A stretch of DNA of 16,157 nucleotides from Candidatus Latescibacterota bacterium (GTDB taxonomy: Bacteria; Latescibacterota; MVCY01), in the NCBI GenBank assembly GCA_030608245.1, contig JAUWEO010000012.1, positions 1-16,157 of the forward strand. The letters run 5' to 3'. A program made the position numbers and the translations under genes. This document shows, piece by piece, positions 1-7,368 of the stretch (position 1 is its first letter; each line of letters opens with the position of its first letter). Below the pieces are notes generated by a model. The model saw only the letters and a list, made by a program, of their open reading frames with translations. It made no database searches and had not been told where the DNA came from.

Positions 1-11
1 CCCTGTGTTTT

Positions 12-1550
12 TCACTGCAGTCCATATTCTCTAATCTTGCGATAAAGAGTCCGCTCCCCCATCCCCAATATCTTAGCCGCCCTTTTCTTATTCCCCTCAG
101 TTTGCCTCAGTGCCTTTAGGACCATCTCTTTCTCCATCTGAGCAATCGATTTTAGCTCCCCAGTATCGGCCTGATCTGTCTCTTTAATCTCTTTTTCCTT
201 GACCTCTCCAACTTCGGCGACGTAAGGCATCTCATAGGGATTTATGGGAATAGGTTTGGCAACCCGTTCCCCTTCCAGAAGGAATTTCTTAATCTCCGAG
301 ACATCCTCTCTCAGGGATAGCAAGCTGCGATAGATCAGCTCCCGTTCCGATTGATCAGGGGTTTTTTTCACCCTTACAGGCAGAAGATGACTGAAAGACG
401 GTCCTTGCTTAGGATAATCCTTGAAATATCCGGGGATATCATCGGCGGTTATCTTCCGCTTGGGTGATAGAGCTATCATACTCTCCACCAGGTTTTTAAG
501 CTCCCTTATATTCCCAGGCCAGGAGTAGCGCATAAGCGATTGTATGGCGTCTTCGGAGATCCCAGGGAAACTAACCTTATGCTCTTGGCAGTAGCTGCGC
601 GTAAAGGCATCTATTAACAGGGGGATGTCATCTTTTCTCTCTCGCAGAGGGGGCATATATATCTCAAAGACTTTCAGGCGGTAGTAGAGATCCTGACGGA
701 AATTACCCTCCCTGAGCGAAGCGGCTAAGTCACGGTTGGTGGCGGCGATTACTCTAACATCTACCTTTATGGTCTCGGTACCTCCCACGCGGCGCAGTTC
801 CCTTTCTTCTAACACCCGCAAAAATCTGACTTGTGTGGCTGGCATCATCTCCCCGATTTCATCTAAGAATATGGTTCCACCCTCAGCGGCCTCGAAAACA
901 CCTTTACGCCGAGCAACCGCGCCGGTGAAAGCACCCCTCTCGTGTCCGAAGAGCTCACTCTCCAGAACACCCTCTGCCAGTGCCCCGCAGTCAACAGCCA
1001 GAAAAGGCCCCGTCTTATGCCTGCTGTGGTTGTGGATTGCCTTCGCTATCAGCTCTTTGCCAGTGCCTGTTTCTCCGGTGATAAGAACGGTTATCTCGGT
1101 GGGAGCAATCTGGATAATGGCCTCCAGAACCCGCCTAATCTGCTCGGACTTGCCCACCAGTCCGGACTCCAGCGAGATCCTCTTTCGCACCTGGGCTCTG
1201 TCAATAACCTCTGCCAGCTCGTGGCGATCAATGGGTTTCTCTAAGATCGCATCGACCTCCATTTGAACGACAGGGACTTCCCCTTCAGGGCACAGCAGCA
1301 CCAGAGTCCCCCAGTAACGGCCATCCTTAAGTTTCTCTGAAATCTGCACCAGCTCTGCCTCCGGAATCGAGGCGTCGGCCACTACAAGATCCGCGGGGCT
1401 ATGTCGGAGCAAATCGACTGCTGCCCTCCCATTCTCCACTGCCGTCCACTTCCAACGCTCACCCTCCAAAACAGCAAGGGCTGCCTCTCGGCCTTTTTCA
1501 TCCAGACTCACCAGCAGAATATTGAACTTCTCATCCAATTGAGCAATCAC
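12..1550 (-). CDS. Sigma-54-dependent response regulator (NtrC family)
   Basis: Cytoplasmic transcription activator of 512 aa that would use ATP hydrolysis to open sigma-54 promoters. Seen: an N-terminal receiver-like domain (about 9-118) with candidate phospho-acceptor D59 and conserved-position K105, but the usual acidic pair is weak and the switch Thr/Ser position reads LLCPEG, so phosphorylation may be atypical. The AAA+ domain (about 131-375) has Walker A GETGTGK at 159-165, GAFTGA at 206-211 for sigma-54 contact, Walker B near 225-233, an arginine-finger region RQDLYYRL and WPGNIREL at 344-351. A charged linker (about 380-465) precedes a Fis-type helix-turn-helix at about 480-508. The GTG start at 1550 overlaps a possible AAGAGGTGA ribosome site; a TTG at 1538 is better spaced from that site and is an alternative. 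It lies 26 bp after hisS on the same strand, so probably co-transcribed. No partner kinase is visible. Confidence 0.93.
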   Translation of the reverse strand: MIAQLDEKFNILLVSLDEKGREAALAVLEGERWKWTAVENGRAAVDLLRHSPADLVVADASIPEAELVQISEKLKDGRYWGTLVLLCPEGEVPVVQMEVDAILEKPIDRHELAEVIDRAQVRKRISLESGLVGKSEQIRRVLEAIIQIAPTEITVLITGETGTGKELIAKAIHNHSRHKTGPFLAVDCGALAEGVLESELFGHERGAFTGAVARRKGVFEAAEGGTIFLDEIGEMMPATQVRFLRVLEERELRRVGGTETIKVDVRVIAATNRDLAASLREGNFRQDLYYRLKVFEIYMPPLRERKDDIPLLIDAFTRSYCQEHKVSFPGISEDAIQSLMRYSWPGNIRELKNLVESMIALSPKRKITADDIPGYFKDYPKQGPSFSHLLPVRVKKTPDQSERELIYRSLLSLREDVSEIKKFLLEGERVAKPIPINPYEMPYVAEVGEVKEKEIKETDQADTGELKSIAQMEKEMVLKALRQTEGNKKRAAKILGMGERTLYRKIREYGLQ

Positions 1551-1576
1551 CTCTTACTTGGAAAAGTAGAATCCCT

Positions 1577-2851
1577 TCACTGGTTCTGGTTTAAGACCTG
1601 TACTAAATAGTCGCACAGATTTTCGATCTCCACCTCTTCCTGCTGCGAGCTTTCCATATTGCGCACCAAGGCCTTCCCCTTGTTCAACTCCTCCTGGCCG
1701 ATAATCACGGTGTAGACAACTTTAAGATTATTCGCAGCTCGCATCTGAGATTTCAGACTTCTGTCCAGATAATCTGTGTCGGCGCTTATCATTTTGGTTC
1801 GCAGTTTCTGCAACAGACGCACCGCCAGTCGCTTGGCCTCCTCTTCCATAGAGGCAACATAAACTTTAGGATGGCAAAGCTCAGGAGACGGGCAGTCTTC
1901 TTTCTCCATCGCCAGAAGAATTCGCTCTATACCGGCGGCAAATCCCACCGCAGGAGTCGGCTTTGCCCCCAGCTCCTCAATCAACCCATCGTAACGCCCT
2001 CCTCCTCCCAAGGCATCCTGGGCTCCCAATTGAGGGCTCACCACCTCGAAGACCGTCTTGGTGTAGTAGTCAAGACCTCTCACCAACCGTCGGTTAATCC
2101 GATACTCGATATCCAGAGTATTCAAATGTGCTTTGAGTTCCTGGAAATGCCGGGCACAGTCATCACACAGGTAGTCCAGCATAGAAGGCGCATCCTCGGT
2201 CATTCGGCGACAGGAGGGGTTCTTGCAGTCAAGGATCCTGAGGGGATTCCTCTGGTGACGCTCTCTACAGTTAGCGCAGAGAAGATCATATTTATCAGCA
2301 AAAAATCCCAGTAACTTCTCCCGATAAGGAGGACGACACCCAGGGCAGCCAATGCTACCCAACTGAAGGGAGAGTTCTTTCAGTCCCAGATCTTCGCATA
2401 TATCCAGGAAAAGGGCTATGACTTCGGCATCCAAGGCCGGAGCAATGGATCCGATAGCCTCGGCCCCGAATTGATGAAATTGCCTCAGCCTGCCCGCCTG
2501 GGGATTCTCTTGTCTATACATTGCGCCGCTGTAGAAGAGTTTTTGGAGCGGTTTTTTCATTCCCAGGCTGTGCTCAATATAGGTGCGTACCACCGGTGGC
2601 GTGCCCTCTGGCCTGAGGGTCAGACTGCGTCCGCCCTTATCCAAGAAGGTGTACATCTGCTTTTCCACTATTTCGGTGTCCGCCCCGGTGGAATGAACGA
2701 AGAGTCCGGTGTGTTCAAAAGTCGGCGTGGCTATCTCCAGGTAGTTGTAGAACTTCATCTTCCTCCCCACCGTCTCCTCAAGCTGACGCCGGAGGGGCAT
2801 CTCCTCGGGGAGGATGTCCTGAGTTCCACGCAGTGCCTTGTATTTCAACAT
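1577..2851 (-). CDS. hisS: Histidyl-tRNA synthetase
   Basis: Class II aminoacyl-tRNA synthetase charging tRNA-His, 424 aa, the normal bacterial length. Seen: the N-terminal RGTQDILPEE signature, motif 2 (YRQENPQAGRLRQFHQFG), the histidine-binding segment LVRGLDYYTKTVFEV, the glycine-rich GGGGRYDGL, and motif 3 with GFAAGIERIL. The insertion between motif 2 and the His-binding segment carries four CxxC-like pairs (CPGC, CANC, CKNPSC, CDDC), a pattern known from many bacterial HisRS and possibly metal-binding. The C-terminal anticodon-binding domain spans roughly 330-424. ATG start at 2851 with only a weak purine-rich leader. It lies between ccdA (124 bp upstream) and the sigma-54 regulator (26 bp downstream). 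Confidence 0.98.
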   Translation of the reverse strand: MLKYKALRGTQDILPEEMPLRRQLEETVGRKMKFYNYLEIATPTFEHTGLFVHSTGADTEIVEKQMYTFLDKGGRSLTLRPEGTPPVVRTYIEHSLGMKKPLQKLFYSGAMYRQENPQAGRLRQFHQFGAEAIGSIAPALDAEVIALFLDICEDLGLKELSLQLGSIGCPGCRPPYREKLLGFFADKYDLLCANCRERHQRNPLRILDCKNPSCRRMTEDAPSMLDYLCDDCARHFQELKAHLNTLDIEYRINRRLVRGLDYYTKTVFEVVSPQLGAQDALGGGGRYDGLIEELGAKPTPAVGFAAGIERILLAMEKEDCPSPELCHPKVYVASMEEEAKRLAVRLLQKLRTKMISADTDYLDRSLKSQMRAANNLKVVYTVIIGQEELNKGKALVRNMESSQQEEVEIENLCDYLVQVLNQNQ

Positions 2852-2975
2852 TCTCTTTATCCTGTTGCGCTGTTTTGCTCTCCGTGTCTTTGTTCAGCAA
2901 CGATTTATCTGATTCTATCGAAAATCGTGGTTGTCAACAGTTGCCCGATTTTTCAGCCACTCCGAAAGGCACGCG
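2852..2975 (-). other. ccdA-hisS intergenic spacer with an inverted repeat
   Basis: 124 bp non-coding spacer. It contains the inverted repeat ACGATTT (2900-2906) / AAATCGT (2922-2928), a 7-bp stem with a 15-nt loop. It lacks a following T tract in the leftward direction, so it is not a clear terminator. No convincing T-box or promoter pair was seen. Confidence 0.4.
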
Positions 2976-3680
2976 CTACTTTAAGATACCTGCAACAGAG
3001 GGGAGAAACCCCAAAAACATCAGCAGGCCAACGACTACCAACACCAATCCGGAGATAGTCTCCACTAAGCGAAGGTGAACCTTCACCCGGCTGAAGAGGT
3101 TCAGGAAGGCATTTATCCCCAATCCCGCCGCGACAAAGGGAATGCCCAGACCTAAGGAGTAAAAGGCCAGTAGTAAGACCCCCTTACCCACTGTCTGTTG
3201 TGTCCCAGCGTAGACTAATATCGTTGCCAGAATCGGTCCTACACAGGGTGTCCATCCGAAAGCAAAGGCCAGGCCCACAACAAAGGCACGTATGCTACTG
3301 ACCGGCGCATTCTTAGTCTGAAATCTCTTCTGGTAATTCAGAAATCCTATCCGCAGCCACCCGGCCATGTGGAGTCCCAAAATCACTATGATAAGACCTC
3401 CTATCTTGCTGAGCAAGACCAGATGAGAAAGCAGAAACTGTCCCACCACTGTAGCTGTCGCCCCCAAAGCGACAAAGACAGTAGAGAACCCCAGGACAAA
3501 CATCAGCGAGTTGCTCCCCACCTTAAGGAGCATCCGGGCGTCCGTCGAACTGGTTCTCATCTGACCCAAAGAGAGACCGGAGATAAAACAGAGATAGGCC
3601 GGGACCAAAGGGAGAACACAGGGGGAGAGAAAAGAGAGAAACCCTGCTCCCAAAGCCACAATCACAGAAACATCACTCAC
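2976..3680 (-). CDS. ccdA: Cytochrome c biogenesis protein CcdA (DsbD transmembrane family)
   Basis: Inner-membrane thiol-disulfide carrier that passes reducing equivalents from cytoplasmic thioredoxin to extracytoplasmic partners such as apocytochrome c maturation proteins. 234 aa with about six hydrophobic segments, the usual CcdA size. Seen: the two conserved cysteine segments, LSFLSPCVLPLVPAYL (C21) and FGWTPCVGPILA (C146), which form the membrane-embedded redox pair in this family. The start is GTG at 3680 with an AAGAAGGG leader at about 8 nt. It is the first gene of the leftward set and diverges from rsmI. No ResA/CcmG-type thioredoxin partner lies in the window. Confidence 0.95.
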   Translation of the reverse strand: MSDVSVIVALGAGFLSFLSPCVLPLVPAYLCFISGLSLGQMRTSSTDARMLLKVGSNSLMFVLGFSTVFVALGATATVVGQFLLSHLVLLSKIGGLIIVILGLHMAGWLRIGFLNYQKRFQTKNAPVSSIRAFVVGLAFAFGWTPCVGPILATILVYAGTQQTVGKGVLLLAFYSLGLGIPFVAAGLGINAFLNLFSRVKVHLRLVETISGLVLVVVGLLMFLGFLPSVAGILK

Positions 3681-3953
3681 ATTACATCCCTTCTTAATTT
3701 ACTACCCACTGTCAACAGAGCTGTCCAGCAGTGCCGGTTAAAGAATACTCCCAGCTGGCAACCGTCGGAGGCAGTGAGCCATAGTTTTCTTCTCTGCTTT
3801 TTGTAAATATAGGACAAAAGGGATGAAATATCAAGCCGTTTTTTTCATGGTCATAATGACACCCAAGAATCTTGGAAATAACACAGATTCCAGTGGGTCT
3901 CGGATTCTGGAACCTGAGGAGACATCTTCCTAAAGAAGCTTCATTTGAGTAGG

Positions 3954-3962
3954 TTTTCCACA
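3954..3962 (+). promoter_or_regulatory. DnaA-box-like site (TTTTCCACA)
   Basis: One mismatch to the consensus TTATCCACA. Same orientation as the two boxes at 4034 and 4054. Confidence 0.4.
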
Positions 3963-4033
3963 AAAAAAGGCTCTGGTCGTTGTGGTTTCTATTAACGGAA
4001 ATAACAGGTGGTTATCTTGTATGGCCGCGAAAG

Positions 4034-4042
4034 TTATCCACA
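4034..4042 (+). promoter_or_regulatory. DnaA box (TTATCCACA)
   Basis: Exact match to the high-affinity DnaA box 9-mer. The next box starts exactly 20 bp downstream, two helical turns. Confidence 0.6.
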
Positions 4043-4053
4043 TTTTAAAGAGG

Positions 4054-4062
4054 TTATTCACA
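4054..4062 (+). promoter_or_regulatory. DnaA-box-like site (TTATTCACA)
   Basis: Fits the relaxed consensus TTATNCACA and lies in phase with the perfect box at 4034. Confidence 0.5.
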
Positions 4063-4186
4063 TTTTTCCTCTTTGGAGAAAAGGGTGGCTTTAGTTGTTG
4101 TCAGATTTAAATCGAGTATTTCTCTTTACTGTCTTCCTGTTAATTCGTGTTGACAACTCCTTCGTTATCCTGGAGGAATTTTTCTC

Positions 4187-4972
4187 TTGCTAAGGGGAAG
4201 ATTCTGTGTTATATTTGCCTTTGAAGATTTAAACCCCGAAAGCAGAGAGGGAAGGAGCGTGGGGCAGAAAAGCGGGCAGTTCTATATTGTAAGCACTCCC
4301 ATTGGCAACTTAGAGGACATAACACTTCGTGCCCTGAGGGTGCTTAAAGAGGTGGATATCATCGCTGCCGAGGACACTCGTCGCACCAGACAATTGCTGG
4401 CTCATTACCAGATCAAAGGCCCCCGTGTCACCAGCTACCACGATCACAATAAGGAGAGGAAGACTCCCCTTCTAATTCGCCAAATGCTTTCTGGGCAATC
4501 GGTTGCTGTAGTCTCTGATGCTGGGACTCCAGGGATTTCCGACCCTGCTTATTTCTTGGTGAAACATATCTTGGAGAATCAGATCCCAGCGATCCCCATC
4601 CCGGGAGTTTCGGCGCCAATGGCTGCCTTGGTGGTCTCCGGTCTGCCCACCGATCGGTTTGTGTTTGAAGGATTTCTGCCTGCCAGAAAATCCCGAAGGA
4701 GAAAGCGGCTGCAGGAACTGAACCAAGAAAGCAGAACTGTCCTGCTTTTCGAATCGCCCCACCGAATTTCGCAGTTGCTGATCGATGCCTACCAGATTCT
4801 GGGAGACAGAGAGGTCTGTCTCTGCAGAGAGTTGACTAAAAGGTTCGAAGAAACCCTCAGAGGTAGATTGAGCCAGATTATCGAGCACTTTGAAGATAAG
4901 AGACCTCGGGGAGAGTTTGTCCTGGTTATCAGAGGAGTGGAGAAAATCGATCGGACGGATCCTATAGACTAA
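4187..4972 (+). CDS. rsmI: 16S rRNA (cytidine-1402-2'-O)-methyltransferase RsmI
   Basis: SAM-dependent enzyme that 2'-O-methylates C1402 in the decoding centre of 16S rRNA; tetrapyrrole-methylase fold. Seen in order: YIVSTPIGNLEDITLRAL, AAEDTRRTRQLL, VVSDAGTPGISDPAY and PIPGVSAPMAALVVSGL, then FESPHRI and RGEFVLVI, all family hallmarks. The longest frame starts at TTG 4187, 10 nt after GGAGG (4172-4176). Family proteins usually start only a few residues before YIVSTPIGN, so GTG 4259 (237 aa, purine-rich GGGAAGGAG just before it) is a serious alternative. The stop overlaps the ribosome site of the next gene, implying coupling. Confidence 0.96.
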   Translation: MLRGRFCVIFAFEDLNPESREGRSVGQKSGQFYIVSTPIGNLEDITLRALRVLKEVDIIAAEDTRRTRQLLAHYQIKGPRVTSYHDHNKERKTPLLIRQMLSGQSVAVVSDAGTPGISDPAYFLVKHILENQIPAIPIPGVSAPMAALVVSGLPTDRFVFEGFLPARKSRRRKRLQELNQESRTVLLFESPHRISQLLIDAYQILGDREVCLCRELTKRFEETLRGRLSQIIEHFEDKRPRGEFVLVIRGVEKIDRTDPID

Positions 4973-4988
4973 GGAGGTATTTGTTCTT

Positions 4989-5654
4989 GTGAGATTAGGG
5001 ATGTTCTTCTCCAGGTTATTCAGCCGGGAAATGATGTTCAACGGCAACCTGAAAGAGGGTTTTGCCCGCTTCGTGAGACCTCTGGTGGAACTATTCGCCA
5101 ACCTCGGGCTGCGGCCCGATCTCTTCACTGGCTTAGGGGTATTATTAAGCATCGGGGCCGCTTCAGCCTTTGCCGTAGGGTGGTTTCCCTGGGCTGGTAT
5201 CCTTGTCCTGCTGGCAGGGCTTTGCGATGTCCTCGACGGGCAAGTTGCCAGGGCAGCTAACAGAAAAACACAGTTCGGCGCCCTGTTGGATTCAACTTTA
5301 GACCGTTACTCCGAGGCGTTTATCTTCTTCGGCATCGCCTTCTATCTGGTACGCACGGGTGGGATATTGACCAAAATGGCCCTGTTGTTTGCTCTGGCAG
5401 GTTCTCTATTAGTGAGTTATGTGCGCGCCCGGGCCGAAGGCCTGGGAATTGAGTGCCAGGGCGGTCTGATGCAAAGAACCCAACGCACCTTGGCAATGGC
5501 CTTAGGAGCCCTTTTCGGAAGAATCGGCCTGACAGTGGCAATCTGGATATTGGCTGTGTTGGCCAACTATACGGTCGTCGAGAGGATATACCACGTCTGG
5601 ACAAAGACAAAAACCCTGAACCTGGATAAGGAAGACACCAGAGCTTCAGGATAG
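4989..5654 (+). CDS. CDP-alcohol phosphatidyltransferase, probable phosphatidylinositol-phosphate synthase
   Basis: Membrane enzyme of 221 aa that would transfer a CDP-linked diacylglycerol (or similar lipid) to an alcohol phosphate. Seen: the complete CDP-alcohol phosphotransferase signature, D80-x2-D83-G84-x2-A87-R88-x8-G97-x3-D101-x3-D105, whose aspartates bind divalent metal, plus several hydrophobic helices (about 47-78, 110-150, 165-195). The GTG start at 4989 follows a strong AAGGAGGT (4971-4978) overlapping the rsmI stop. Inference: because an inositol-3-phosphate synthase lies 1.7 kb downstream on the same strand, the acceptor is plausibly inositol-3-phosphate, as in actinobacterial PIP synthases and archaeal AIP synthases. 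A phosphatidylglycerophosphate synthase role cannot be excluded from sequence alone. Confidence 0.9.
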   Translation: MRLGMFFSRLFSREMMFNGNLKEGFARFVRPLVELFANLGLRPDLFTGLGVLLSIGAASAFAVGWFPWAGILVLLAGLCDVLDGQVARAANRKTQFGALLDSTLDRYSEAFIFFGIAFYLVRTGGILTKMALLFALAGSLLVSYVRARAEGLGIECQGGLMQRTQRTLAMALGALFGRIGLTVAIWILAVLANYTVVERIYHVWTKTKTLNLDKEDTRASG

Positions 5655-5676
5655 GGAGAGTTGGGCCCAGACGTGG

Positions 5677-5702
5677 CTTGTCCAAATTCGGTCGGGGACA
5701 AG
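5677..5702. repeat. Inverted repeat after the phosphatidyltransferase gene
   Basis: CTTGTCC (5677-5683) and GGACAAG (5696-5702) form a 7-bp stem with a 12-nt loop, 22 bp after the stop codon. No T tract follows, so it is at best a weak or Rho-linked end site. The rest of the 175-bp spacer shows nothing else I can support. Confidence 0.3.
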
Positions 5703-5829
5703 TTGGGAAAGGGAGAAAATAGCCGTTGCCCAACCCCTCACTGCATCTGGCCTGCAAGGGCTGCGCACCTTCCAGGCAGGTGAGCTCTATCCTCAGTGAC
5801 AATGATCAAACTGGAGAAGGAGGTGAACT

Positions 5830-6444
5830 ATGGCAGCAGACTTGCAACCGTATCCTGTCTTTCTTAAGGGTGAGCTTACAGAACCCCTGTCGCGCTGGTT
5901 GTGGCTCGTCAAGTGGTTCTTGCTCATTCCGCATCTTGTCGTCCTGACATTTCTGTGGCTCGCTTTTGTTGTGGCATGGGTTATAGCCTTGTTTGCCATC
6001 CTATTCACGGGCAGGTATCCCCGCAGTCTTTTTGATTTCAATGTTGGCGTCCTCCGTTGGACATGGCGTGTTGGATTCTATGGCTATTTGGCCCTGGGGA
6101 CTGACAAATACCCACCCTTTACACTGCAAGCGGGTGACTATCCTGCCGATCTGGAAGTGGCGTACCCAGAGAGACTCTCCCGCGGGTTAGTGCTAATCAA
6201 GTGGTGGCTATTGGCCATCCCCCATTACATAGTGGTTAGCTTTTTTCAGGGAGGCACCGGACCGCACTATGGAGGTTTGATCTCAATCCTCGTTATCTTT
6301 GCTGGGGTAGTACTACTCTTCAGGGGCAAATATCATAACGACATCTTTGATTTTGTTATGGGCATGAACCGCTGGAGCTGGCGAGTAACTGGTTATGCCG
6401 CTCTGATGACAGACGACTATCCACCTTTCCGCCTTGCTGAATGA
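5830..6444 (+). CDS. DUF4389 membrane protein with two tandem repeats
   Basis: Predicted integral membrane protein, 204 aa. Two similar halves are visible. Each has a membrane segment introduced by LSRWLWLVKWFLLIPHLVV or LSRGLVLIKWWLLAIPHYIV, a second hydrophobic stretch, then FTGRYPRSLFDFNVGVLRWTWRV or FRGKYHNDIFDFVMGMNRW, and an end motif DKYPPFTL or DDYPPFRL. This matches the DUF4389 repeat pattern; the biochemical role of the family is unknown to me. ATG 5830 has a strong AAGGAGGTG at 5817-5825. Its position between two inositol-lipid genes may reflect a membrane-lipid role, which is inference only. Confidence 0.85.
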   Translation: MAADLQPYPVFLKGELTEPLSRWLWLVKWFLLIPHLVVLTFLWLAFVVAWVIALFAILFTGRYPRSLFDFNVGVLRWTWRVGFYGYLALGTDKYPPFTLQAGDYPADLEVAYPERLSRGLVLIKWWLLAIPHYIVVSFFQGGTGPHYGGLISILVIFAGVVLLFRGKYHNDIFDFVMGMNRWSWRVTGYAALMTDDYPPFRLAE

Positions 6445-6550
6445 GAAGACCTACATCTTACAAAAATTAAATCTTGGCCACTGTCAAGGTGAAATGTTTA
6501 TGACAAGGAAAGATAAATTGCCTACCCCGTCAACGCACCTGACCTCTATT

Positions 6551-6570
6551 CCGCTACCGCTCCATAGCGG
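6551..6570. repeat. Small inverted repeat in the DUF4389-methyltransferase spacer
   Basis: CCGCTA (6551-6556) and TAGCGG (6565-6570) with an 8-nt loop, in an otherwise featureless 190-bp spacer. No T tract. Confidence 0.25.
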
Positions 6571-6650
6571 CAGGTGGGCTTCTACATTAGCAACCTGGTC
6601 GGATCGAAGAGCCACACTGCAGCGAGTATTCGCGCATGGAACAAGAGGAT

Positions 6651-6658
6651 GGGAGGAG
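6651..6658 (+). promoter_or_regulatory. Ribosome binding site supporting a GTG start at 6666
   Basis: GGGAGGAG, 7 nt before GTG 6666 and inside the longer frame that begins at 6636. Confidence 0.55.
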
Positions 6659-6665
6659 ACAAAAG

Positions 6666-7181
6666 GTGCGTAAACGGCAAAAGCAGGCGAAAGAGATAAG
6701 GGACAAGCTTGCCGACGAGCATAAACTTGGGGATGCCGGACAGATAGTGCTGGCCTGTCTGTTTGCGGCAGTGTGGATAGCCGATACATTTTTTTTCAAA
6801 TACACCACGTTCCTGAACAGATACCTGCCGTTGGTTGTCAGAATACTGCCCGGAGCCGTTATGTTGGTCCTGTCGGGCTACCTTGCAAGAACCGGCCTGT
6901 CCATTGTGTTCGGCGAGGTGAGGGAGAACCCCGCGGTGATAAGGAAAAGCGTGTTCAGTGTCGTTCGCCATCCCATCTACCTGAGCGAGATCCTGCTTTG
7001 CCTTGGTTTTTTGATATTGAGTATATCGCTGGCAGGCACTCTCGTGTGGTTTATTGCGATCGGGTTCTTGCACTACATCTCGCGATACGAAGAAAGGCTT
7101 TTGCTTGCACGGTTCGGTGGAGAGTACGAGCAGTATATGAGGGAAGTACCAATGTGGATCCCGCGGCTCGGAAGGAAGTAA
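6666..7181 (+). CDS. Isoprenylcysteine carboxyl methyltransferase / phospholipid methyltransferase-like membrane protein
   Basis: Integral membrane methyltransferase-like protein. Seen: a basic N terminus, hydrophobic segments, then the C-terminal SAM-binding signature of the ICMT/PEMT superfamily: VRHPIYLSEILLCLGF, a hydrophobic helix, EERLLLARFGGEYEQY and VPMWIP. The substrate is not predictable; bacterial members may methylate lipids or small isoprenoid or amine compounds. The frame is open from ATG 6636 (181 aa), but that codon has no ribosome site, whereas GTG 6666 lies 7 nt after GGGAGGAG (6651-6658) and is preferred (171 aa). It sits between the DUF4389 gene and ino1, consistent with a membrane-lipid gene group. 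Confidence 0.88.
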   Translation: MRKRQKQAKEIRDKLADEHKLGDAGQIVLACLFAAVWIADTFFFKYTTFLNRYLPLVVRILPGAVMLVLSGYLARTGLSIVFGEVRENPAVIRKSVFSVVRHPIYLSEILLCLGFLILSISLAGTLVWFIAIGFLHYISRYEERLLLARFGGEYEQYMREVPMWIPRLGRK

Positions 7182-7356
7182 GGGGACCGACTGAGATCCT
7201 TTAAGCAGAACACTCAACGAGTGTGGGGAACGCTTTCTGAAAGTGCACGGGATAGGAATATGCCGCCAAGTAGCGGATGACTCCTGCTATCCTTGCTCAG
7301 TGGCTACCCCTGCTTCCCGGCAAAGAAAAACAACGATGTTAACCAAGAACCTTAGA

Positions 7357-7363
7357 AAGGAGG
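7357..7363 (+). promoter_or_regulatory. Ribosome binding site of ino1
   Basis: AAGGAGG core, 5 nt before ATG 7369. It decides the start against a 42-codon upstream extension beginning at 7243. Confidence 0.8.
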
Positions 7364-7368
7364 ATTTG

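Larger units (their letters stand above)
3681..4186. other. Divergent AT-rich intergenic region with DnaA-box cluster
   Basis: About 500 bp without a convincing gene, between leftward ccdA and rightward rsmI. It holds three same-strand DnaA-box-like 9-mers (3954-3962, 4034-4042, 4054-4062), a 13-bp palindrome CCAAGAATCTTGG (3863-3875), a hairpin TTCCAG/CTGGAA (3888-3893/3907-3912), a small repeat ATAAC/GTTAT (4001-4005/4011-4015) and the palindrome GATTTAAATC (4104-4113). An 83-codon frame on the minus strand (3712-3963) resembles no known protein and is probably chance. Promoters for both flanking genes should lie here, but no box pair with good spacing stood out. Confidence 0.6.

Noticed and set aside
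2891..2933. T-box or terminator-like leader before hisS
   Set aside because: There is an inverted repeat but no T-box core sequence and no following T tract in the leftward direction.
3712..3963. 83-codon minus-strand frame in the ccdA-rsmI gap
   Set aside because: No family resemblance, no clear ribosome site, and it runs through palindromes and a DnaA-box-like site in a promoter-like region.
6582..7217. 211-codon minus-strand frame opposite the methyltransferase-like gene
   Set aside because: It lies opposite a gene with clear ICMT/PEMT motifs and shows no motif of its own.
7243..7368. 42-codon upstream extension of ino1
   Set aside because: Family homology and a strong ribosome site both begin at ATG 7369; the extension is not conserved-looking.
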